Assembly: GCA_963580245.1 (NCBI GenBank) | Contig: CAUZJO010000117.1 | Location: 1-15,065 of the forward strand | Direction of reading: 5' to 3' | Source: CAUZJO01 sp963580245 | Lineage (GTDB): Bacteria > Sumerlaeota > Sumerlaeia > MVZB01 | Length of the DNA: 15,065 nucleotides | Translations under genes and position numbers: made by a program | The notes under the pieces: generated by a model | Databases searched by the model: none | Told to the model about the DNA's origin: nothing | What the model saw: the letters and a program-made list of their open reading frames with translations, nothing else | Part shown: positions 5,831 through 13,960 of the stretch, in pieces | How positions within the stretch are numbered: position 1 is the stretch's first letter | Layout: the number at the start of each line of letters is the position of its first letter

Positions 5831-7975
5831 TCATTTCTCGGAGTCCGGCAGATAGTATTTCTCGGTGTAGTCAGCGACCATCCGGTCGGTGTTGTACTCC
5901 GGAATAAGCGTTACCATCGCCCGGCGGATGCGTTGAATCCAGCGGCGCGGGATATTCATCCCGTCGCGGTCGAAGAACTGCGGAATGACCTCGTTCTCCA
6001 ACGCATGATAGAGGTTCTCGGTGTCCAGCTCGTCCTGATCCTCGGCCCTGTCGGGGTTCTTATCTTCACCTATTGCAAAACCGTTGGTTCCATCATAGCC
6101 CTCGCGCCACCATCCGTCCATGATACTCAAGTTCAGTCCCCCATGGACGGCCGTTTTCATGCCGCTGGTTCCGCTCGCTTCCAATGGGCGCCGCGGGTTG
6201 TTGAGCCACAGGTCGCAACCCGAAACCAGATAGCGGGCGAGCTGGATATCGTAGTTCTCCACAAAGACCACCCGGCCGCTGAACCGCGGGTCGTTGGCGT
6301 ATTGCGTGATCTGCTTGATGACGGTTTTGCCGGCGTCGTCGCGCGGGTGGGCCTTGCCGGCAAAGATCACCTGGATGGGGTGACGCGGATCATTGAACAG
6401 CGCCGCCGCCCGCTCCAGATCGCTGAACAGCAGCGCGGCCCGCTTATACGTCGCGAACCGCCGCGAGAACCCAATCGTCAACGCATCGGGGATCAGCATC
6501 CCGTGGGGATGGCGACCGGGAAGCGCCCCGTTCCGATCCAAACGCCGGCGGAGCGCCTCGATCATCTGGCGCTTGAGCCGGAAGCGCAGCGACCAGATCA
6601 GTTCGTCGGTCATGAACCGGCTGTCGGAGATCCGCTCCCAAAAATCTCGCTGCTTGAGGTGCTTGAGCCAATCCGCCCCCATATTGTATTCCCAAAAGCC
6701 GTACGTGAGGCGGTTCATCCAGCCCAGGATGTGGACGGCGTTGGTAATGTGACCGATCGGCACCTCCGATTCATTCTTTGTCTGATAGAGATCGCACCAC
6801 ATCTGGCGGCTGACCCGCGCGTTGAGCTCGCTGACGGCATTGGCCGCGCGCGTGTGCCGCAACGCGAGCACGGTCATGCAAAACGGCTCCTCCTCATCGC
6901 CGGGCTTCACCCGGCCCAGGTCCATGAATTGCTCCATCGTGATCCCAAGCGTTTTGGGCCAGTCGTGCATCAGGTGGTCCAGCAGGTCCATCGTGAACCG
7001 ATCGTGGCCCGCCGGCACCGGCGTATGGGTCGTAAAGACGGCCTCCTGTTTAACCAGCTCGCGCGCCTCTTTCAGCGTCTTGCCCTGTTCCATCAGCTCG
7101 CGCATGAGCTCCAGCAACAAGAAGGCCGAATGCCCTTCGTTGAGATGATAGACCAGCGGGTTGATGCCGAGCGCCCGCAGCAGGCGCACCCCCCCCACCC
7201 CCAGGAGCAGTTCCTGGCAGACGCGCGTGGTCTGATCGCCCCCGTAGACCCGTGAGGTGATCTCCCGCCAATGCATGTCGTTCTCGGGCCGGCAGGTGTC
7301 GATCAGGTAGAGCGTGCAGCGCCCCACCTGCAATCGCCAGAAGTGGAACGTCACGTCGGTATGGGTAATCTTCAGCTTGCAGACGATCGGTTGGCCACTC
7401 GCGTCGGTGACCATCTCCACCGGCAGGTTGTTGGGATCCATGACCGGGTACTCCTCTTCCTGCCAGCCCTCGGCGTTGACGATCTGCCGGAAGTATCCAC
7501 TGCGGTAGAAGAGCGTGATGCCCACCAGCGGCACGCCCAGGTCCGAAGCCGATTTGATGTGGTCCCCCGACAGGATGCCCAGGCCGCCTGAATAGATCGG
7601 CAGGCTTTCGTGGAGCCCGAACTCCGCGCAGAAGTAGGCCACCGGGCGTTCCTTGAGCTGGGGGCAGTGGGCCGCTCCCCATGTCTGCTGGTCTTCCAGA
7701 TAGGCGTCGAATTCGTTGATGACCTCGCGCGCCATGGCGCTGATCTTCTTGCTGTAGAGCGTGGCAACCAGCTCGTCGGGCGTCAGGGCCTGCAGCACGG
7801 CCAGGGCGTTGTGGCGCGAAGCGGTCCAGGCCTCTTCGGAAAGGTCGCTGAACAGTTCCTGGGCGCGAGGACTCCACGTCCACCAGATGTTGTAGGCCAC
7901 CCGTCGTATCCCCTGGGCCAACCGCAGGGCCTCCTCGTGCGTCCCCAGTGGTGCCTCCGTCGGTATCGTAACCAT
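5831..7975 (-). CDS. glgP: Alpha-glucan (glycogen/maltodextrin) phosphorylase, short GT35 type
   Basis: The product has 714 residues. It catalyses phosphorolysis of alpha-1,4-glucans to glucose-1-phosphate using pyridoxal phosphate. The start at 7975 is supported by GGGAGG six bases upstream. The open frame continues to 8098 but without a binding site or family similarity. The N-terminus (YNIWWTWSPRAQELFSDL) is the DUF3417 domain that marks the short, Thermotoga/archaeal-type branch. Further motifs are AYFCAEFGLHESLPIYSGGL, YHLNEGHSAFLLLE, FTTHTPVPAGHDRF and FAGKAHPRD. The PLP site is EASGTSGMK with Lys607 (codon 6157-6155). The length matches the short branch and not the roughly 800-residue MalP/GlgP branch. 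It is the first gene of the leftward gene run and diverges from the queD-like gene. The gene symbol is by family. Confidence 0.95.
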   Translation of the reverse strand: MVTIPTEAPLGTHEEALRLAQGIRRVAYNIWWTWSPRAQELFSDLSEEAWTASRHNALAVLQALTPDELVATLYSKKISAMAREVINEFDAYLEDQQTWGAAHCPQLKERPVAYFCAEFGLHESLPIYSGGLGILSGDHIKSASDLGVPLVGITLFYRSGYFRQIVNAEGWQEEEYPVMDPNNLPVEMVTDASGQPIVCKLKITHTDVTFHFWRLQVGRCTLYLIDTCRPENDMHWREITSRVYGGDQTTRVCQELLLGVGGVRLLRALGINPLVYHLNEGHSAFLLLELMRELMEQGKTLKEARELVKQEAVFTTHTPVPAGHDRFTMDLLDHLMHDWPKTLGITMEQFMDLGRVKPGDEEEPFCMTVLALRHTRAANAVSELNARVSRQMWCDLYQTKNESEVPIGHITNAVHILGWMNRLTYGFWEYNMGADWLKHLKQRDFWERISDSRFMTDELIWSLRFRLKRQMIEALRRRLDRNGALPGRHPHGMLIPDALTIGFSRRFATYKRAALLFSDLERAAALFNDPRHPIQVIFAGKAHPRDDAGKTVIKQITQYANDPRFSGRVVFVENYDIQLARYLVSGCDLWLNNPRRPLEASGTSGMKTAVHGGLNLSIMDGWWREGYDGTNGFAIGEDKNPDRAEDQDELDTENLYHALENEVIPQFFDRDGMNIPRRWIQRIRRAMVTLIPEYNTDRMVADYTEKYYLPDSEK

Positions 7976-8192
7976 CCATTGCCTCCCAGTGTGATTTTGA
8001 GGTCGACGCCCTCCAGGTTGAGGGGTAAATCCCACCCGCTTCGGAGCTCCCGGGGCAACGGCCCGGCATAGTACACCGAAAGCGGCGGCCCATGCCATTC
8101 AAAATCCGAGGATCATTGCTGCAAGTCGCACAGACTTTATGTAGGATCGGCCTCGATCATAAACGCGGCCCGCGTCGGGAAACGGAAGGATC

Positions 8193-8600
8193 ATGTATCA
8201 GGTCACCAAAGTCATTGATTTCTGTTACGGCCATCGCCTGCTCGACTACGAGGGTAAGTGCCGCTACCTGCACGGCCACAACGGTCGGGTCGAGATCCGG
8301 CTGGCCGGCGAGAAACTCGACTCGCGCGGAATGCTGACCGATTTCGGCGACATCAAACGGGTCATGAAGGAGTGGATCGATGGAAATCTGGACCATCGCA
8401 TGGTCCTGCACAGGGACGATCCGGCCCTCGCTTACATTCAATCGATCGGCGAGCCCCATTTTGTCATCGACGAAAACCCCACCGCCGAGGCCATCGCCAA
8501 ACTGATCTACCGCCAGGCCAAAGTGTTTGGCCTGCCCGTCATCGACGTGACCCTCTGGGAAACACCGACTTCGTTCGCCACCTTTAAAGAAGAGCTTTAA
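8193..8600 (+). CDS. queD: QueD / 6-pyruvoyl-tetrahydropterin synthase family protein
   Basis: The product has 135 residues, a normal length. It has the zinc ligands His14 (CYGHRLL), His27 and His29 (LHGHN). Catalytic Cys23 lies in the CxxxHGH arrangement of QueD. Asp67-His68 (NLDHRM) complete the acid-base set, and Glu123 (LWETPTSFA) anchors the pterin. QueD converts dihydroneopterin triphosphate to 6-carboxytetrahydropterin for queuosine and other 7-deazaguanines; true PTPS makes 6-pyruvoyl-tetrahydropterin. The single Cys with CxxxHGH favours QueD. No queC, queE or folE is in the window, so the pathway is not confirmed by context. GGAAGG lies close upstream of the ATG. Its stop overlaps the comEC stop on the opposite strand by 4 bases. 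Confidence 0.88.
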   Translation: MYQVTKVIDFCYGHRLLDYEGKCRYLHGHNGRVEIRLAGEKLDSRGMLTDFGDIKRVMKEWIDGNLDHRMVLHRDDPALAYIQSIGEPHFVIDENPTAEAIAKLIYRQAKVFGLPVIDVTLWETPTSFATFKEEL

Positions 8601-10006
8601 GCCGGACCGGCGAAACGGTAAATCCGGACCATGCGACCATCGGTCCGCACCCAGATGGTTCCGTCGCGGTCGGTGCGGAAGACCCGAACGCCATGGGCCC
8701 CAAGCCGTTCGAGGACTTCGGGCGCCGGGTGGCCGTAGCGATTGCGCCTCCCCGCGCTGATAAGACCCACCTCGGGCCCGAACGCTTCAAGGAAAGCTTC
8801 CGTGGTCGATGTCTTGCTCCCATGGTGCGCGACTTTCAGAATTTCGATGTCGCGCGCCTGGCGCGAGCCGAGCAAACTTCGCTCGGCGACCGCTTCGATA
8901 TCGCCGGTCAGCAGGATTTCCACGTCGCCGTGATCGATCAGCATGACGAGCGAGGCGTCGTTGTCGTCCAGACCGGGGGCCGGACCCAAAAGGGTCACCT
9001 CGACCGGTCCCATGCCGGCCAACCTGGCGCCCACGCTCGCGGCCAGCACATTGCCGACCTGCTCACCGAGCAGCGACCGCATCTGGCCAAAAACGTCCGA
9101 CGTTGAAATATCGGGTCCTTCCAGCCATGTCCCCACGTCGAAGTGTTCGAGCAGGTAGGGCAGCCCGCCGATATGGTCCGCGTCGGCGTGGGTCGCGGTG
9201 AGGCAATCGATGCGGGTGACGCCCAGCGTCTCGAGGAACGGTCCGACCGTAAACCGGCCCTGGTCATAGGGGGCCGAGCGGCCCGCGTCGACCACCATCA
9301 CCCGCCCATTGGGAAAGCGCAGCACCATCCCGTCGCCTTGCCCCACGTCCAGGACGTAAAGATCAAGGGCCCGGCGCCGAGAGGCCGTGAGCAGCGGCGT
9401 CCAGATCACAAGCAGCACAACCAGCGCCATGCGCCACGCCAGGTTCATGCCCTGCCGGCGAGTCAGTCGCAGGTCCGTACCCCGGCCGGTCAATATGCCA
9501 TAGCTGCTCAGGATCAGAACGTAGTACGCAACCATGAACCAAAGCGGTAAAGGACGCATGTTGACCGTAACCAGCGGCAGTCCCTCGATTCCCTGAACAA
9601 TGAAGAGGAGTACGTTGAGCCATATTTGGGTAAAGCTCGCCAAAAGCGACCCCAAGAGCGGGACCCAACCGAGCATACTGGTCAGCAAGGCCCCGAACAG
9701 CGCCAGGCCTGTGATCGGGATGCCGATCAAGTTGGTCCCCGGAGCAAACAAGTTGATCTGTTGGAAGTAGTAGAGATGGAGCGGAGCAAGCCCCACCTGG
9801 ACCGCCAGCACCATCGCCAACGGCAGCAAGACGAACCGGTTTAACAGCATTCGCTTCATTGAAATCGGTGTGTGATGCGGGCCCGGGTCGGGCATGTTAT
9901 CGCGCGGAGGAACAATGAACTCGTACAGGGCGGGGCCCAGTAGGATGATGGACGTGACACACATAGGACAGTTGCCAGTCCAGCCGCAGGAGGCTGCGCG
10001 GGTCAA
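8597..10006 (-). CDS. ComEC C-terminal fragment: membrane helices plus metallo-beta-lactamase domain
   Basis: The frame is open from 10006, but its first 17 or so codons (before VTSIILLGP) are out-of-frame sequence of the middle piece. It holds several membrane helices (for example LIGIPITGLALFGALLTS and VLLFIVQGIEGLPLV). A metallo-beta-lactamase-like domain follows: LYVLDVGQGDGMVLRF, the metal motif ATHADADHIGGL, LLTGDIE, KVAHHGSKTST and RYGHPAPEVLERL. This domain is normally the C-terminal part of Gram-negative-type ComEC and is proposed to degrade the non-transported strand. All metal-site motifs look intact. The stop TAA (8599-8597) lies inside the end of the queD-like gene. Confidence 0.8.
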   Translation of the reverse strand: MTRAASCGWTGNCPMCVTSIILLGPALYEFIVPPRDNMPDPGPHHTPISMKRMLLNRFVLLPLAMVLAVQVGLAPLHLYYFQQINLFAPGTNLIGIPITGLALFGALLTSMLGWVPLLGSLLASFTQIWLNVLLFIVQGIEGLPLVTVNMRPLPLWFMVAYYVLILSSYGILTGRGTDLRLTRRQGMNLAWRMALVVLLVIWTPLLTASRRRALDLYVLDVGQGDGMVLRFPNGRVMVVDAGRSAPYDQGRFTVGPFLETLGVTRIDCLTATHADADHIGGLPYLLEHFDVGTWLEGPDISTSDVFGQMRSLLGEQVGNVLAASVGARLAGMGPVEVTLLGPAPGLDDNDASLVMLIDHGDVEILLTGDIEAVAERSLLGSRQARDIEILKVAHHGSKTSTTEAFLEAFGPEVGLISAGRRNRYGHPAPEVLERLGAHGVRVFRTDRDGTIWVRTDGRMVRIYRFAGPA

Positions 10007-10258
10007 CGAGGAGCGTCACGAAGGCGGCCGTGGCCAGCGAAGCCAGCGACGTGGTCATGCGCCCCATTGCCATGCCGGCCAGCAGGAAGCAGCCCATGAC
10101 CCCCGCGCGCACGACCGGCGGACGCAGGCCGGTCAATAAGGCATAGAACACGAGTCCAATGATCCCTGCCCACGCCCAGCCGCGCGGACCCAGCGGAGTC
10201 ATCCGTGCCACGCCTAAGATGATCAACAATATGAATCCCGTATGGAGTCCCGAGACGG

Positions 10259-11107
10259 TCAGCAGGTGGGCCAGTCCGACCAGGCCGAATCGCTCGCGTT
10301 GGGAACCCCCATCCTGCCGGCCTTGCCGAGCAGAAGGGCGCGGGCCAGATCAAGTTGCTCGGGGTCGAGGTGTTCGGCCAGTTGCCCCGCCATCGCCTCG
10401 CGCACCCCGCCGATGTGCATGAACAATGCCGTTTGAAGCCCGGTCTCGCGTTCGCCGATCTCCAGGTCCGATGCATTGCTGACGCTCATCCGGCCCACCA
10501 CGCCGAGGCTGCGCCAGTAGCGTCGTGAGTCAAACGCAGTCGGCTTGGTTTGCGGCGCGATGGGCCAGACCCGACCCCAGGCGCGGACGGGTTGACCCGG
10601 CAAGGGCCGGGCCTGGGAGGCGGAGGGCATCGCGGCCGCGGCCTCGCCGCGAATTTGCACTACGATGCGCCGCTCCAGCGCGATGCTCCGCCCTCCGTGC
10701 CGCAAAGCCGTGATGACTGGATGCTTGAGCAGAATATCGATACCGTGTTCCCGCTCGCGGACTTCGCGGGCCACGATTCCCTCGACTAGGACCAGCCGTT
10801 CGCCTTCGATGGGCCGGCGTGCCTCCAGCGCGCGCTCATCGCCCCGCACCGCCCAACCGGCCTGGAGCCACCCCACCACCAGGATGGCCAGCAACAGCCC
10901 CGCCCCCGTCCCTGTTACGGGCCCCCTGATCCGGCGCGAGCACCACAGGTTCGCCGCGCTCCAGAACAGACCGCCCGCCAGAACCAAGGCCAACCAGAGC
11001 GGATCGACTGGGAGCGCGAAGCCCAACACCAAACCCGAAATATGGGCCAAGGCCACCAGGACCATCGGGCGGGGGAGATCGTGGGCGCCTTCGTTCGATT
11101 CAATCAT
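10259..11107 (-). CDS. ComEC N-terminal fragment as it would be translated
   Basis: About 282 residues are read from ATG 11107. Two hydrophobic helices (about residues 15-65) are followed by a further hydrophobic stretch near LLLAILVVGWLQAGWAV, then a soluble DUF4131/OB-like region, ending in DLARALLLGKAGRMG. After that the codons are out of frame (VPNASDSAWSDWPTC, stop at 10259). It lacks the channel and nuclease-like domains, so it would not act alone in DNA uptake. Confidence 0.7.
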   Translation of the reverse strand: MIESNEGAHDLPRPMVLVALAHISGLVLGFALPVDPLWLALVLAGGLFWSAANLWCSRRIRGPVTGTGAGLLLAILVVGWLQAGWAVRGDERALEARRPIEGERLVLVEGIVAREVREREHGIDILLKHPVITALRHGGRSIALERRIVVQIRGEAAAAMPSASQARPLPGQPVRAWGRVWPIAPQTKPTAFDSRRYWRSLGVVGRMSVSNASDLEIGERETGLQTALFMHIGGVREAMAGQLAEHLDPEQLDLARALLLGKAGRMGVPNASDSAWSDWPTC

Positions 11108-11309
11108 GGACGGTCCGCTCTGGGTGCTCCGTCGAGCCGCCTGCGCGTTCCCCAAAGTCTGATGATAACCAGCCCCACCCCTGATGGACATGCTTAACTT
11201 GGGCAGGCGCGACGTCCCTAGATTTCGCTGGTAAGATACGTTGGCGGCGTTATGCTTTGCGGGGGCGGACCAACGGACGCGTTAGCCTCATCGCCCCGCC
11301 CCCCGAGCA

Positions 11310-12071
11310 ATGGTCGAGCAGATGCCATCCGATACCGAACAGGCCCCGGAACTGAGTGTCGTCATCCCGGTTTATAATGAACGGGACTCCCTGCCCGAAG
11401 TGATCGAGGAGCTGCGCGCGGCACTGGATGAGGCTGCCGTCGGCTGGGAGGCGATCGTCGTTGACGATGGTTCCTCGGATGGGACGGCCGCCATCGCCGC
11501 CGAAGTCGCGGCCAAGGACCCTCGCTTTCGTCTGGTCCGGCTTGCGCGCAACAGCGGCCAGACCGCCGCGTTCGACGCCGGCATCCGTTCGGCGCGCGGT
11601 CGGATCATCGGCACGATGGACGGCGACGGACAGAACGACCCCGGCGACTTCGCCCGGCTGCTCGATGCCCTACGGAAGCAGGGGGTCCAGATGATGTGCG
11701 GCGTTCGCCAAAATCGCCGCGACAGTTTCGTTCGCAAGATCAGCTCGAGCATCGCCAACGGCGTGCGCAACTGGGCCACCCGCGAGGCGGTGACCGATGT
11801 CGGTTGCTCGATTCGGGTCTTCGAGCGGTGTTGCATGGAGCGGATCAAGCTCCATGACGGGATGCACCGTTTTTTCCCCACGTTGTTTCGCATCGAGGGA
11901 TTCACGATTGGCGAGATCCCGGTCAATCACCGCCCGCGCACCAGGGGAACTTCGAAATACGGGGTCCATAACCGCCTGTGGCGCGGCCTGCGCGATCTGT
12001 TCGCCGTGCGCTGGATGCAAAGCCGGGCCTTGCGTTACCAAATCCGTGACGATGCCTCCAACCGGAAATAG
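11310..12071 (+). CDS. GT2 family glycosyltransferase, DPM1/polyprenyl-phosphate sugar synthase-like
   Basis: The product has 253 residues. GT-A motifs are LSVVIPVYNERDSLPEVIEE (15-34), VVDDGSSDGT (50-59) and the metal-binding DGDGQNDP (104-111). DVGCSIRVF and the late PRTRGTSKYG loop are typical of dolichol/undecaprenyl-phosphate sugar synthases. Such enzymes transfer a sugar from a nucleotide donor to a polyprenyl phosphate on the cytoplasmic face. The two C-terminal membrane helices of ArnC/GtrB are absent, so it resembles the soluble DPM1 type. The start may be 11310 or the ATG at 11322; neither has a clear ribosome binding site. The next gene starts 19 bases after its stop and encodes a GT39 transferase that would use this lipid-linked sugar. 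Confidence 0.88.
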   Translation: MVEQMPSDTEQAPELSVVIPVYNERDSLPEVIEELRAALDEAAVGWEAIVVDDGSSDGTAAIAAEVAAKDPRFRLVRLARNSGQTAAFDAGIRSARGRIIGTMDGDGQNDPGDFARLLDALRKQGVQMMCGVRQNRRDSFVRKISSSIANGVRNWATREAVTDVGCSIRVFERCCMERIKLHDGMHRFFPTLFRIEGFTIGEIPVNHRPRTRGTSKYGVHNRLWRGLRDLFAVRWMQSRALRYQIRDDASNRK

Positions 12072-12090
12072 TCCTCCGTGAAAGGGCCTG

Positions 12091-13635
12091 ATGGGCACGC
12101 AGCCCCCGTCTTCAAACCAGCGATTCGTCACATCGGCCTGGCTCTGCTTTTTCCTGGTCCTCGCGTTTGTGTTTGCCGGCGCGCGGCCGTTATGGGAGCC
12201 CGATGAGGGGCGCTACGCCGAAACCGGTCGGGAGCTGTTGGCCTCGGGCGATTGGCTCGTGCCGCGCCTCCAGGGCGAGCCTCACCTGACCAAACCGCCG
12301 CTGACCTACTGGGCCATCGCGTCGGGCTTGGCGATCCTCGGCGTCAACGAATGGGGCGCGCGTATTTTCCTGTCGTTGGCATTCTTCATCACGATCCTCG
12401 CGACCATCGGTCTGGCAAAGGCCTGGGGATGGCGACGCGAGCAGGCCCTGGCCGCGGGCCTGATCTTCTCGACAGCCGCCCTGCCTTACGCCTGCGGGCA
12501 CATCCTCACCACCGACATGTTTCTGACCTGTTGGGAGACACTGGGCGTGCTCTGCGCTTGGAAGGTCTGGTCCGCGGCCCCCAGGGTCGGGCTTTGGCGT
12601 CTGGGTTTTTGGTTGGCTTTTGGTTTGGCGTTTCTCACGAAGGGTCCCCCCGGCTGGATGCCTTTGCTTGTCGTTGGCCTATTCGCGTGGAAGGCCCGCC
12701 GGCGCCAACCCCAAACCGGTCTCCTTTCCCCCTTGGGTCTGGCGCTCTTCCTGCTCGTATCACTCTCGTGGTACCTGGCGCTTGTCGCCCAAGACCCGGC
12801 CAGATTTCGCTATTTCATCATCGACGAGGTTTACGCCCGCATCTTCACGGGCGAACACGAGCGGGAGAAGCCGTTCTATGTCTATATCTACACGGTCTTC
12901 TTGGGGCTGACGCCGTGGCTGTTCCTCTGGCCCGCCCTGATTGGACGCGCCTGGCGGCGTCTGATGTGGGGCTGGTCCCCCGGCAAGTCCCCTTCCAGGG
13001 CGTTCCGCCCGCTGACGGCGAGCGCATGGGAGCATTTGCGCGAAGGTTGGCGTTCACTCGACGACATCAAGCGGTTTTCGGTCCTCTGGTTTCTGGTTCC
13101 GTATCTGATCTTCACGCTTTCACGCTCGCGAATGGTCCTCTATGTCGTCCCCCTGTTCGTCCCGATCGCGATATGGGGTGGTAAGATTCTGGTCGAAACG
13201 TGGCCGGAGTTTCGCCCCCGTACGAAGCGCGGGCGCGTCTGGGCTTATCCCACGGCGGCGGTCTGGCTGCTCGTGATGCTTGGCGTTGTTGTCTATCCCG
13301 AATGGGGCCCCAAGTCGCGCTCCCGGCGCGGCCTGGCCCGCGAACTGCTCGCCCTGCCCAAACCGCCCGACCGCCTCGCGTCTTATGGCAATCCCCCTCA
13401 TTCGCTCAGCTTCTATACAGGGATGATGATCGAGGAGTTGGAGCTTAAGTCGAAGAACATCATCCCTTACTTGCACGATGAGCTGCGGAAAGGTCAAACC
13501 GTTGCCTTGGTGACGCGCGCGACGCGTCTGGCTAAATTGTCTCGATTCGGATGGAAAGTCGTGGCCAAGGACCTTGGCCGGGCCGTCATTGTGGCGACTG
13601 AAATCCAGAGTAGTCAGAACGAGGAGCCGCCCTAA
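12091..13635 (+). CDS. GT39-family membrane glycosyltransferase (ArnT/PMT-like)
   Basis: The product has 514 residues. AAGGG lies 5 bases before the ATG. A first membrane helix (about 13-30) leads to the periplasmic catalytic loop with WEPDEGRYAETGRELL (acidic DE at 38-39) and the conserved HLTKPPLTYW. About nine to eleven further helices follow to about residue 415, and a soluble C-terminal domain of about 90 residues ends the chain. ArnT-type enzymes take a sugar from a polyprenyl-phosphate donor and attach it to lipid A, another lipid or a protein on the outer face of the membrane. The acceptor here is unknown. Pairing with the GT2 gene 19 bases upstream suggests that gene makes its donor. 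Confidence 0.9.
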   Translation: MGTQPPSSNQRFVTSAWLCFFLVLAFVFAGARPLWEPDEGRYAETGRELLASGDWLVPRLQGEPHLTKPPLTYWAIASGLAILGVNEWGARIFLSLAFFITILATIGLAKAWGWRREQALAAGLIFSTAALPYACGHILTTDMFLTCWETLGVLCAWKVWSAAPRVGLWRLGFWLAFGLAFLTKGPPGWMPLLVVGLFAWKARRRQPQTGLLSPLGLALFLLVSLSWYLALVAQDPARFRYFIIDEVYARIFTGEHEREKPFYVYIYTVFLGLTPWLFLWPALIGRAWRRLMWGWSPGKSPSRAFRPLTASAWEHLREGWRSLDDIKRFSVLWFLVPYLIFTLSRSRMVLYVVPLFVPIAIWGGKILVETWPEFRPRTKRGRVWAYPTAAVWLLVMLGVVVYPEWGPKSRSRRGLARELLALPKPPDRLASYGNPPHSLSFYTGMMIEELELKSKNIIPYLHDELRKGQTVALVTRATRLAKLSRFGWKVVAKDLGRAVIVATEIQSSQNEEPP

Positions 13636-13670
13636 CCCCGTTTCATGCCGCGTCGTGACTGGGATTAAAT

Positions 13671-13844
13671 CTAGGATCCTGAAGCGAACTGAAAATTCTG
13701 CGCGGCGGCGCTGGCCTGTGCGCCGGTGGTCATCCCCTCGTAGGCCAGGCGCAGTTCCTCGGGACTATCCGCGTAATCAACGGCCGTTTTGTAGGTGATT
13801 TTGTCCTCGTGAACAAGATTGATGAGCGACTGATTGAAAGTCTG
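13671..13844 (-). pseudogene. pilT: 3' fragment of pilT (type IV pilus retraction ATPase)
   Basis: Fifty-seven codons, from QTFNQSLINLVHEDKITYKT through ADSPEELRLAYEGMTTG to a TAG at 13671-13673, match the C-terminal helical domain that ends PilT/PilU proteins (family pattern GMQTxxxSLxxLxxxGxIxxxxAxxxAxxPEEL). The codons just upstream in this frame read TGA-AGG-CCG and belong to a tRNA-Ser gene. The ATPase core, Walker motifs and any start codon are therefore missing. It cannot be functional as it stands. It converges on the end of the GT39 gene with a 35-base gap. Identification rests on motif recognition over a short stretch. Confidence 0.75.
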
Positions 13845-13872
13845 CGGCCTTCAGCCACTCGGCCACCTCTCC
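13842..13872 (-). pseudogene. 5' half of a tRNA-Ser gene, truncated in the anticodon arm
   Basis: The minus strand from 13872 reads GGAGAGG-TG-GCCGAGTGGCTGAAGGC: a 7-base acceptor strand, U8, and the D-arm of bacterial tRNA-Ser. It then runs into GCAGACTT, which fits the 5' side of a tRNA-Ser(UGA) anticodon stem and loop. The 3' side of the stem, the long variable arm, the T-arm and the pairing CCTCTCC acceptor strand are absent. At this point the sequence becomes pilT coding sequence, the two sharing about CAGACTT. The translated form of this tRNA 5' half (GEVAEWLKAAD) is a known source of false proteins. Confidence 0.6.
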
Positions 13873-13960
13873 GCGCGAGTCGGCGAGACACTTAAACCCT
13901 ATAAAATCAACGTTTTGGACGCAAGCACAATCTGACATCAAAACTGCCTGCAAGGTTTCA

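Larger units (their letters stand above)
8597..11107 (-). pseudogene. comEC: ComEC/Rec2 DNA-uptake channel, split by two indels
   Basis: ComEC forms the inner-membrane channel for single-stranded DNA in natural transformation. Laid end to end, three minus-strand pieces give a complete protein of roughly 830 residues. These are an N-terminal membrane/OB-like region (11107 to about 10306), a middle piece of the Competence domain starting QRERFGLVGLAHLLTVSGLH (about 10303 to 9958), and the remaining channel segments plus a metallo-beta-lactamase domain (about 9957 to 8597). The first break falls in a run of five Gs on the minus strand (10306-10310); six Gs would restore the frame. The second falls in TGTGTGT (9957-9963), where one more GT unit would join LDWQLSYVC to VTSIILLGP. 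All domain motifs are otherwise intact. This may be recent inactivation, phase variation or a sequencing/assembly indel. The start at 11107 is a choice; 11065 is possible. Confidence 0.85.

Noticed and set aside
5489..7255. 588-residue plus-strand open frame
   Set aside because: It lies antisense to the phosphorylase and TPR genes, whose motifs are unmistakable; it is a GC-rich shadow frame.
8101..8150. Promoter for the queD-like gene (TTGCTG, 16 bases, TATGTA)
   Set aside because: Too few consensus matches to support.
11192..11309. Divergent promoters between comEC and the GT2 gene
   Set aside because: Promoters must exist near here, but no -35/-10 pair with acceptable spacing could be picked out; TAAGAT near 11231 has no partner.
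13671..13872. tRNA-Ser interrupted by a group I intron
   Set aside because: The sequence after the break is pilT coding sequence and no tRNA 3' half occurs downstream before the GT39 gene.
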